The position numbers were made by a program, and so were the translations under genes. A stretch of DNA of 64,000 nt. Origin: Adenophora triphylla var. japonica (lineage: Eukaryota > Streptophyta > Magnoliopsida > Asterales > Campanulaceae). The notes beneath the pieces were generated by a model that saw only the letters and a program-made list of their open reading frames with translations, made no database searches and was not told the origin of the DNA. How positions within the stretch are numbered: the first letter of the stretch is position 1; each line of letters opens with the position of its first letter. Positions 42,736 to 52,749 of this stretch are shown in pieces. The stretch covers positions 42,318 through 106,317 of the forward strand of contig JAFEMH010006982.1 of the NCBI GenBank assembly GCA_022495995.1. The letters run 5' to 3'.

Positions 42736-42798
42736 GGCTAGTTATGTCGCGTGACATAACTAGCCAGTGGCTAGTTATGTCGCGTGACATAATTAGCC
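42736..42798. repeat. Pair of long palindromes in LTR of element B
   Basis: First copy: 13-base arms GGCTAGTTATGTC and GACATAACTAGCC around GCGT, a perfect stem. Second copy is the same with one mismatch. Equivalent pair in the other LTR at 49405-49433 and 49437-49466. They lie 65-135 bases upstream of the TATA box. Confidence 0.9.
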
Positions 42799-43701
42799 AG
42801 TTTACAGAACTTTCAATCATTCTTCCTTTTGTTCAACCAATTCATTCTATTTGTGTGTGACCCAATAGGATTGTATTATGTTGGCAATGAGTCCGATCAT
42901 ATCGACCCTCATAAGACATAAGCGGACTCTAGCAAGCCATTATGTCTACCCAAATAACACAACGTAAAAGTTCACGTTTCCAATGGTACACTTCCATTCC
43001 TCCCTTTGTCACACGATGTTATATTGAACACAAGTCATGGTCCACGTCAACTTGTATTTGTTCAATGCTTTCTCGATCTTGAGTATAATGATAGTCCAAT
43101 CGTATTGGGGTGTGGCCACACGCTTTCATCATTATCACTCATCGAGGGGCCCAAGCAAAACATCTCTCTTCCGAGGGACAAATTCCATCTTGACTTATCA
43201 TCCTTCCCATCATGAATCCGATCATGCCAAAGATAGCCTTTATAGATATCGTGTTAAGATACCGTTTGACTAAAATCAAACATAACTTTCATCATATGTA
43301 AGGTCATGATAATCTCAAGTCTAGGGACTAAATGAAGTGATCATATGAGATTTAATTATGACATTTGACCATGACATAAATCTCATACGGGTCAAGTCCA
43401 GTCACTTGTTCTCTAACAAGTACCCATAATTTCAATGTGCATCTCTATGCATATATTCATCATATGATTATCCATTGACAATTATACTAGTTATTTACAA
43501 GTTTGTAATGTGCATCTCTATGCATATGATCATCTCTATGATCATTCATTACCAACTTACACTAAATAACTAGGGACACAGATTAATATAATAAACATGT
43601 AAAACATATATTAATCAAAAATAAAATTTCTCTTTTATTAATGATAAAGACGATACAACAAAGTTTATAGAAACTATAAGCCTAGGGCACACACACTAAC
43701 A

Positions 43702-43723
43702 GCTCCCACTTGCACTAGGCTCC
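43702..43723 (-). promoter_or_regulatory. Polypurine tract of element B
   Basis: CAAGTGGGAGC on the minus strand abuts the LTR. It is the same sequence as in element A. Confidence 0.7.
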
Positions 43724-44570
43724 ATTTATGTATCGAATACTCATGGATCTAACATGACCATCATGCTTCACTTTGTGCGAGGGTCTTTGTAAGTGAATCC
43801 CTAATGTCATCATCGGTTGATACTTTGTATATCTTAACTTCTTCTCATTCTTTATGAATTCCTCAAAGAACGTCTAAGTGAGTGTTTGGATCGTTGTTGT
43901 GACCTTGGTTCCATTGTTTGCACAAGTGGTACCACTATAGTCATAACAAGAGTTTCACCGATTAGTGATACTTGGAACATTTCCAAAACACTAATGAACT
44001 TTTGATCCAAACTGCCTCTTTTAGCCACATCATATGTTGCTAAAATTTGGCCTTAGTAGTAGAATTGGCTACAATTTCTGCTTGGAACTCTTCCAATCAA
44101 AACTGCACCTCTAATAAGCATAAACATAAATCTTAATTGCGATTTTAAAATAACTTTGTCAGTTTGAAAGCTAGTCATCTATGTAACCCTTACAACAAGA
44201 TTAACTTCCAACCTTTCAAATACCAAGAACATATCCTTAGTTCTTCTTAAGTACTTAAGGATCATCTTGACTCCCATCCAATGGTTTATATCAGGATCGG
44301 ATTGGTATCGACTCATCATGCTTGGAGCATATGAAACGCCGGGTCTAGTATAAATCATGGCATACATGACAGATCCAAATGCCGAAGCATATGGAACTTC
44401 ATTCATTTCCCTTTTGCTCATCAGTTGTCATAAGACAATGAATATTGCTAAGAAAAATACCATGACCCATTGACAAGCTACTCTTCTTAGACTCTTCTAA
44501 GAATCTTGTCAATGAGAACACTTTGACTCAAACCAATTTATCCTTCTAGATCTATCTCTATAGATCTTGA
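43724..44570 (-). pseudogene. Copia RNase H remnant (element B)
   Basis: Minus-strand fragment MNEVPYASAFGSVMYAMIYT then TRPGVSYAPSMMSRYQSDPD and KMILKYLRRTKDMFLVFE at 44179-44421 marks the start of the domain. The rest, toward the polypurine tract, is frame-broken but parallels element A. Confidence 0.75.
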
Positions 44571-45330
44571 TGCCAAGGATGTAAGCGGCTTCACCCATAT
44601 CTTTCATTGAGAAATCTTTCCTTGATCAAGACTTGACAGTCTTAAGTGTCGGAACTTGTTTTTCCAATGAGTAAGATATCATTGTAATAAAACAATAGAA
44701 ATAATACTACGCTCCCACTGAATTTCATGCATACACAAGATTCATCTTTGTTCTTTGATGAAATCAAACTCTTTGACCAATTCATCAAAACAAAGATTCC
44801 TATTCCTTGAAGCTTGCTTCAACCCATCTTATGGATCTTTGCAACATGCATACTTTATTAGAGTTTCTTGGATCGACAAACTATTCGGGTTGTGTACTAT
44901 ACACATCCTTAATAATCTTTCCATTTAAAGAAAGTCGTTTGACATCCATTTGTCATATCACATAGTCACAATATGTGATAATAGCAGTTGAAATTCTAAC
45001 AGACTTCAACATTGTAACTGGCGAAAAAGGTTTCAACATAGTCAATACTATGAATTTGCCCAAATCCCTTTGTTACAATTTTTAGTCATGAAAGTATACA
45101 CCTTCCCATCCATGTCGGTCTTGAAGACCTACTTGCACCCTTTAGTTTTTACACCTTTAGGTAGCCCAATCAAGTTCCAAACTTGATTGTCAAACATGGA
45201 TTGCAATTCGGATTTCATGGTTCCCAACCATTTATCCAAATTAGGAGGGGACATCGCTTCTTGATAGCAAGTAGGATCGTCATTCTTAATGACTTCCACT
45301 TTATCACTTTCCGCAACGAGAAATCACTTA
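44571..45330 (-). pseudogene. Copia reverse transcriptase remnant (element B)
   Basis: No long frame, but the nucleotide sequence follows element A closely (for example CATCTTTCATTGAGAAA and GCAATTCGGATTTCATGG, encoding the FSMKDMGEA-like and ...MKSELQ-like motifs of A). Several indels. Confidence 0.65.
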
Positions 45331-46520
45331 TTTCTTGAGTTCGGATCGTGACCTATCCAATCTACGATGGACTTGTGCATCTTGAACCGGTTCCACAACT
45401 CTTTGTGAACTTGGTTCCGTCTCTACTCTTGGTTCCATATTATTTTCGGGTTCTTGAACTTCTTCAAGATTAATTTTACTCCCACTAGATTCTTTATTGA
45501 GAAACAACTTCTCAAGAAACGAATCAAATAGAGCAACAAACATTTTGTTCTCTTTTGTGGTTGTAAAATCAATATCCGAAAATAACCTTGTCAGATTTGG
45601 TGCTAACTTATAAGAGACAAGTCTCTTTACATAAGATTCGCAACCCCAAATCTTCATGAAAGACAAACTAAGTTTTCTTCCATGCCACATCTCATGTGGG
45701 GCCTTAGGAACCGATTTAGTATGGACTCGATTCAGTGTAACCGCATTATTTCTAATGCATATCCTCAAAAGGAATTAGGAAAGTCAACTTGTCACATCAT
45801 TGAATGAACCATGTCCTACAAGGTTCACTTCCTCCTATAGACACACCATACAATGTGATGTTCCGGGTGGAGTCAACTTTGAAACGATTTCATAGTTTTG
45901 AGATGATTGTCAAACTCTTGGCTCAAATATTCACCACCTCGATCCAATCGAAGTATTTAATAGTTTTACCAAGTTGTTTTTGTATTTCACCTTGAAATGT
46001 TCGAAACATCTCAAACGATTCACCTTTGGACTTCATCAGATAGACATCGTCACATCTAATAAGTCATTGGTGAATGTGATGAAACACCAAAATCCTCCCC
46101 TAGCAATGCTGCTTATGGTCCACATACATCTCATGTATAATGACCAATAAAGCACTAGCCCTCCCACTACTATTAGTGTAGGGTGGTTTGGTCAATAATC
46201 CCAATAAACAAGATCAACATTCCTCAAATGACTCATGGTCATATGAGTCTAAAAGTCCATGTTAATGGAGTTTAGATATATGTTTCTTATTTATCTGACC
46301 AATCCGGCAATGCCATATGAACGCGTTGTTCATATTGTTCGGTTTAGATTTCCATTTATATTATAGATATCTTCAACATTATTTTGTTTCTCATCTTCCA
46401 GGATATGAAGACCATTCAATGACATATGCAATACAATAAGGCATATCATTAAATAAATATAAAACTTCTTATTGAAATTAAGAAAATTATATTCTTCATC
46501 ATCCATTTAAGAAACAGAAA
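45328..46520 (-). pseudogene. Copia integrase remnant (element B)
   Basis: The best frame (45328-45768) reads LNRVHTKSVPKAPHEMWHGR and MKIWGCESYVKRLVSYKLAP, the C-terminal integrase motifs, followed by an acidic linker (EEVQEPENNMEPRVETEPSS). The catalytic core upstream is broken. Confidence 0.75.
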
Positions 46521-46779
46521 TAATACTTCTACTCAAATTCGGAACGTAGTCATACTTGTTCAAAACAAGTACTACTTCACAAGGCAAAGTGACTTCATAA
46601 GTCCCTTATGGCTAATGTAGCAACTCTTGCTCCATTCCCATGCATAGGTTTAATTTACCTTATTTGAGTGGCTTTCTATTCTTTGTTCCTTGCACATTTA
46701 AACAAATGTGGGATCCAATCCGGTATCATATACCCAAGAACAAGAAGTCGAAGGGAAAATATCTATCATATAGATATTT

Positions 46780-47420
46780 GAAGTAGTAGCAATCATATTG
46801 CCCTTCTTCACCTTTTAGGCCTTCCTAATAAGCCTTGCAACTTTGCTTCCAATGACAATCTTATTGTAATGACAGCAAACTGCATCCTTTTGAGACACTT
46901 TGGGTTTAGCCTCTTCGGCTTTGCAACTTTTGCCTTAGGTTTAGCAACCTTTGCTTTACCTACTTTGTTTTCCTTTATGAACCCCTTTCTTGTGTTAACC
47001 ATTAACACTTTTGCGGATTGCTCCTTGTTGCATCTCATGCATTAAGGGCCTTCACCACAACATACATCTTTTGCCTAGCTCGCACTTGGAACGTTTCCTT
47101 TTTGCGTTATTCTAGAACAAAAGTGACTCCCATATGTTCAAGGTTCTTCATAAGAGCCTTTAAACATGGTGGCAATTACAAGGCAAGCAATATTGTCAGA
47201 ATCATCAATATGTTTCTAATGTTGCTTCCTTATTTGCCCTTTGCAACATTTGCAATGGGTTCAGTAGGAACGGATTCGTCAAGAACGTACAAATTTACCT
47301 AAGAACCATTCTTTAGGCTTTTGATCCAATCAAAATTATTTGTATCATTCCTTTCGAACTTTGTCCTTCATAAGGACGAATCGCAATTATTATTATATAA
47401 TGCTACTTCTACAACAAAAT
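46780..47420 (-). pseudogene. gag: Copia gag remnant (element B)
   Basis: The minus-strand fragment at 46808-47038 is lysine-rich (KVGKAKVAKPKAKVAKPKR) and ends near a degenerate zinc-knuckle region. Parallels 13380-14000 of element A. Confidence 0.55.
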
Positions 47421-48896
47421 ATACAAATTATATGAACACATATCAATATCAACACCTTTATCATTTAAGAGCAAATAATGTATTTTACAAATACTCCCAT
47501 TAAATTATACACCTTCAAATACAAGCATGTATCATATAATTATAATGGGCTAAGATCCATATTTCACTTCAATTTTGGTTTAACCGAGTCAATGCCCAAA
47601 ATTAAGTTATTTAGGTAGATAACATTTATCAATCACATCATATGTGACTCTTAGATCCTTTATGAGATTTTAGACATCATATGTCAAAACATGTTTTAAT
47701 CTCATCTTATGCCTTGGGTCAAAACTCTTTTGAAAGCACCAATTAAGTCTAACCAATTTCAAACGTATGAGATACATGGAACGATGCACCCAACCGAGTC
47801 GAAACTACATCAACCATTATCTCATCTTGCTCCATACTTAGAATAGAATGATGCACCCAACCGAGTCGAAACTACATCAACCTATCCCAATACTTCTCAA
47901 GTGTTTTACTTTCGGGGTGGCATAAAACTTAAACATTAAATGAAGGTTCTTTAAAATAGATCATAAGCATGTCAACAAAGATAATCGTAAAGTACACCGG
48001 GTAAGTTCCCAGGAAACCGGTGAGCCACAAGGACTACTTAAGTACCCAATCCTTAGACGAACTCTCCTAGACATGTACAACTACAATATCAGTTTGATTG
48101 CAGCATAATCTTACTTGTAAACTCGACTTGTTTCATAAACAATCGACACTAACTTGTTTCTCATAAACAATTAGTGAACTATAATTCAATGTTCAAAAAC
48201 ATTCTAGAATTATAACAGTTCTTCATGCAACACAATAATTAATAAAATCACTTTTTAAACAATTAAGCAAGCATAAGAACACTCAATAATTATGCAACGC
48301 AACAATTAAATAAACACCTTTTAATTAATTAAGCAAGCATAAGAACACTCAATAATTATGCAACGCAATAATTAAATAAACACCTTTTAATTAATTAAGC
48401 AAGCATAAACAATGAATTAATCTAGCATAGCCCTATAAACTCAATTTCCAGAAATTTATAGCATCCGAGATTAAGACATAAAACATCTCGTATTGTAAAC
48501 ACAATCACAAAGTTAGCGTAAAAATTAAACAAACCGATTCTCGCCCAGATTTGGCTTATTATGTCGCGTGACATAACTAGCCGGATGGCTAAGTATGTCG
48601 CGTGACATAACTAGCCGATTACCGTATTTTCTCCTTGTGGCTAACTATGTCGCACGACATGAGTTGCCGCTTGCGAATTTTCTGAATTTCAATCAATTCC
48701 AATCATAGAGCAATCAAATCAAGTAAACAGCTTTTACGGATTTAATTCAACATAATCAGAAAACGATTTTCGCAGATTAGCAAATTGTTTCTCATAAACA
48801 ATTAAATCTAACTCATACAAAGCAAGCCTAGAACATTTATAAACAATTTTATAACAACTTTCTAGCATGCCAATTCGAATCTAACCATACGAACGG
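47421..48896 (-). other. 5' untranslated leader of element B
   Basis: AT-rich, non-coding. A segment of about 67 bases ending AATTAAGCAAGCATAA(GAACACTC) is duplicated in tandem at about 48270-48400. Three palindromes with the TGTCGCG core lie at 48553-48582, 48587-48616 and 48639-48668, between primer site and gag. Confidence 0.7.
48553..48668. repeat. Three palindromes in the leader of element B
   Basis: Each is about 30 bases with GGCTWAKTATGTC-type left arm and its complement. The third has the core changed to GTCGCACGAC with arms CTAACTATGTCG/CGACATGAGTTG, so pairing is largely kept. Confidence 0.85.
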
Positions 48897-48910
48897 GGCT
48901 CTGATACCAC
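48897..48910 (-). promoter_or_regulatory. Primer binding site of element B
   Basis: On the minus strand GTGGTATCAGAGCC follows the LTR, matching initiator-Met tRNA. Confidence 0.9.
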
Positions 48911-50366
48911 TGTTGGGTTTTATGGTTCCATGCGCAGCGGAATTAAGCATCAAATTAACACAAAACCCAAGCCCTAAGATCCGTTCAATACGATTAAATT
49001 GAATTCCTATGAGATAGAATTTACTAACCTTAATTGCTTTCCGGTCTTGAGCTATCGAACGGATAATTATGTGATTCGTAATCACAAATTTTTGATCTTC
49101 AAATCTTCGAATCTTCAACTTCTTTGGATCTTCAGATTTGAACTCTAGGCCTTTGATTTGTTGGAACAAATTAAGACCCTCTTTTGGTAATCCACACAAA
49201 TATGAATGTCGAGAACGATTCTCGGGTTGGGAATTGCTAGATTCCTAAAACTTATGGAAGAATATTGAGAGTATTTTGTTATGATTTTCCCTTGAAAATT
49301 TCGGCCGCACCATTAGGGTTAACATACCTCTCATATTTATACTACTTTAGTGTAAATATGTTTCCTAATCGAATTAGGAGAACAGTCCGTCAAAACGTGC
49401 CGGTGGCTAGTTATGTCGCGTGACATACTAGCCGTGGCTAGTTATGTCGCGTGACATAATTAGCCGCTTACGTAACTTTCAATCATTCTTCCTTTTGTTC
49501 AACCAATTCATTCTATTTGTGTGTGACCCAATAGGATTGTATTATGTTGGCAATGAGTCCGATCATATCGACCTCATAAGACATAAGCGGACTCTAGCAA
49601 GCCATTATGTCTACCCAAATAACACAACGTAAGAGTTCACGTTTCCAATGGTACACTTCCATTCCTCCCTTTGTCACACGATGTTATATTGAACACAAGT
49701 CATGGTCCACGTCAACTTGTATTTGTTCAATGCTTTCTCGATCTTGAGTATAATGATAGTCCAATCGTATTGGGGTGTGGCCACACGCTTTCATCATTAT
49801 CACTCATCGAGGGGCCCAAGCAAAACATCTCTCTTCCGAGGGACAAATTCCATCTTGACTTATCATCCTTCCCATCATGAATCCGATCATGCCAAAGATA
49901 GCCTTTATAGATATCGTGTTAAGATACCGTTTGACTAAAATCAAACATAACTTTCATCATATGTAAGGTCATGATAATCTCAAGTCTAGGGACTAAATGA
50001 AGTGATCATATGAGATTTAATTATGACATTTGACCATGACATAAATCTCATACGGGTCAAGTCCAGTCACTTGTTCTCTAACAAGTACCCATAATTTCAA
50101 TGTGCATCTCTATGCATATATTCATCATATGATTATCCATTGACAATTATACTAGTTATTTACAAGTTTGTAATGTGCATCTCTATGCATATGATCATCT
50201 CTATGATCATTCATTACCAACTTACACTAAATAACTAGGGACACAGATTAATATAATAAACATGTAAAACATATATTAATCAAAAATAAAATTTCTCTTT
50301 TATTAATGATAAAGACGATACAACAAAGTTTATAGAAACTATAAGCCTAGGGCACACACACTAACA
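48911..50366 (-). repeat. 5' LTR of element B
   Basis: Second LTR, 1456 bp, TATA box on the minus strand at 49334-49341. Differences from the other LTR are few except between about 49307 and 49478, around the palindromes. Confidence 0.95.
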
Positions 50367-51299
50367 GTTTTAACCCGTGATTACTTCTCTTACGAAAAGA
50401 GAAGAGGATCGAGGGGCTAAAACGTATCGGACCCCGTTAGACGGAGGCGTCTACATTTTGATAACGTTGTTCGAAACGGTTGTAACGACTGGCGCGTAAA
50501 CTGAGACGGAACGAGAGATTTAGAGAGAGGGAGTTATACCTATGGCTAGGGTTGACTCCTTTGGCTCGGAAGGTGTGTACGGGACACGAAAAGTAGTTCG
50601 AAAGGTTGTTTCGAAGTGGTAAGGGGCGTATTTGATCGAAATACGAAGGTTTCACGCGAATCGAGACAAAACGGGAGCTCGGAAGGGGTGAAAACCAGTT
50701 TGGGCCGTGGAGGAGGTGAATTTTTGGGTAAAAAAGTTCCTCTCTTTGGCTTTGACAGCCATTTCTATTTATAGGTGAAAATTGCAGTAGGAGTCCGGAC
50801 GGACTTGGACTGAATTTCCAGGGTTTTGGGGTATTTTGGAATCCTGAGGGGCTTGCTGGCAATTTCAGAAAGTTTGCACGGGAGTCCCCTGACTTTGACT
50901 GAATTCCAGGGGTATTTTGGTCTTTTCAGCTTGATTTGTGATTGAAAGGTGACGAGAGGGCTGTGGCATGCAGGACACGTGTCCTGTGACTCACCCTTTA
51001 CATGGGAGTTCGTTCCCCGGTCCCGATTTTGTCCGTTTTTTAAAATAACAGTCCGGAAAATATCCGAAATGCCCCCGAAAAGTGCCGAAAAGTGCGTTTT
51101 TCAGGGAAAGCCATACTTTTACGTGAGATGACACGTGTTAAGTACGCTTCGACGTCGGGATGCACGGGGCAGTCCCGGGACGTCTTGTTGTTATGGCAAC
51201 GGGGAGTTTAACGAGTTTCGGTTAACCTGGAGCGGGCCAGTTAATGGATTTCGGTTAACTTTCTGACGGATTTGGACGATCCGGATTTGGGTACTTACA
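50367..51299 (-). repeat. 3' LTR of element E, right piece (U3 side)
   Basis: Continues the LTR after element B and ends GGGTACTTACA. Two perfect hairpins flank the insertion: CTTCTCTT/AAGAGAAG (50384-50404) and TAGACG/CGTCTA (50438-50453). A polypurine-like GTTAGGGGCTAAC-type tract follows on the minus strand at about 51300-51315. Confidence 0.75.
50766..50773 (-). promoter_or_regulatory. TATA box in LTR of element E
   Basis: TATAAATA on the minus strand. Together with the LTR end it places U3 at about 50774-51299, and the R/U5 part to the left. Confidence 0.55.
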
Positions 51300-51548
51300 G
51301 TTAGCCCCTAAGCGACGTCTCCTCCGAAGGAGGTGGGGTCGTTGAAAAAAGATAAGGATCCAAATCGGGATGCCTTACTTTGAAAGACCTGGGCGGTCAG
51401 CTGGCTGGACCCCTAACGAAAGGTTTCCTACGTATCCCGAGCGGAAATCAAGCCGATCGTAGTTCGAAGGTGCAAGGGCCGCGCGTGGGGACCTTGACCT
51501 GAGCGAGACTATTGGGAGGCGTCTAAACCTGGGATTCCTGAAACCTTC

Positions 51549-51753
51549 GAGGCCGTGTGGTGCCTCAAACCGGAGTTGCTGATGCTGACGAGGGCGTGTG
51601 GCGCCTCAAACCGGAGTCGATGATGCTGACGAGGGCGTGTGGCGCCTCAAACCGGAGTCGATGATGCTGACGAGGGCGTGTGGCGCCTCAAACCGGAGCT
51701 GCTGATACATGCGAGGGCGTGTGGCGCCTCAAACCGGAGTTGCGAGGATACGT
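51549..51753. repeat. 41-bp tandem array (element E)
   Basis: Five units start at 51549, 51590, 51631, 51672 and 51713. Each holds GAGGGCGTGTGGCGCCTC, itself an inverted repeat, then AAACCGGAGTCGATGATGCT. Lies between LTR and the antisense gene. Confidence 0.9.
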
Positions 51754-52066
51754 TTATCCTGATATGAAGGCATTCGTGCCTTGGGTACTGGGCTTATTGC
51801 TGCTGCCAGGTTTATCCTGCTGGGGATACGGCGGTACTGATGAGAACGGTTGTGTTAAACTGGCGTTATTAACAACTCGGAAGGATCGACGTTTCTTCTT
51901 TAAAATCCCGGGGATGAGCATTCGGGCTTACCTTGATGGCCGAAGAGGGATTGTTGTGAGGCGTTCGTGCCTTGGGTTTCGGACTTATTGCAGCTGCCGC
52001 TGAAATGGGACGATCGGGCTTACGACTGGCGGCCGGGGAAGTGAACGATGGTGAAAACCACGGGAC

Positions 52067-52425
52067 ATTTTAACGTTGGGAGACGGAAATGCAACTGGAA
52101 TGTCCGGAGACATGATTGAGCGTTTGAATGTCAAACGTCAACTGGATTGAATTTAACGTCTGGAGACGGAATTGTAACTGGAATGTCCGGAGACATGATT
52201 GAGCGTTTGAATGTCAAACGTCAACTGGGAATATAATTTAACGTCTGGAGACGGAAATGTAACTGGAATGTCCGGAGACATGATTGAGCGTTTGAATGTC
52301 AAACGTCAACTGGGAATATAATTTAACGTCTGGAGACGGAAATGTAACTGGAATGTCCGGAGACATGATTGAGCGTTTGAATGTCAAACGTCAACTGGGG
52401 ATATAATTTAACGTCTGGAGACGAA
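52067..52425. repeat. 83-85 bp tandem array of hairpins (element E)
   Basis: Four units with anchors TGTCCGG at 52101, 52184, 52269 and 52354. Each unit contains three hairpins: TGTC-CGGA-GACA, CGTTTGA-ATG-TCAAACG and CGTC-TGGA-GACG. The CGTTTG hairpin is also present in the LTR at 41627-41681. Confidence 0.9.
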
Positions 52426-52749
52426 CGTTAGTGAAAACTAACTGGGAATTTATCCTCGGGGGATAGGATGTTAGAAATGTCTAACTGAGGGGAAATTTTA
52501 CACTTTTGGGGGCCAAAAGGGATAAAATGGGAACTGCCAAAAATTGAGGGACTAAAATGGAAGGAATCTTTTTAAATTGCAGCAGGAGTCCGACCGGACT
52601 TGGACTGAATTTGACCAGATTCAAATCAGCTCCAAGTCCGACGGGAACCAAACCATTTTCCCCATATTTTCCGACGAGAGAGAGAGAGAGGAGAGAAAAA
52701 ATCCAACCCAAATTGCAAGGTTTGCTCGAATTTGTGAAGGAAAATCGCT

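Larger units (their letters stand above)
42240..43701 (-). repeat. 3' LTR of element B
   Basis: TGTTGGGTTTTATGGTTCCA to ACACACTAACA. TATAAATA on the minus strand at 42663-42670. Two near-perfect palindromes lie at 42736-42765 and 42769-42798. Confidence 0.95.
42240..50366 (-). mobile_element. Complete Ty1/copia element B inside the LTR of E
   Basis: An 8127-bp element with LTRs of 1462 and 1456 bp and the exact duplication GTTTT (42235-42239, 50367-50371). A Met-tRNA primer site, polypurine tract and Copia domain order are on the minus strand. It is the same family as element A. The coding region is full of frameshifts, yet the LTRs are nearly identical outside one cluster. It interrupts the LTR of element E and so is younger than E. 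Confidence 0.95.
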
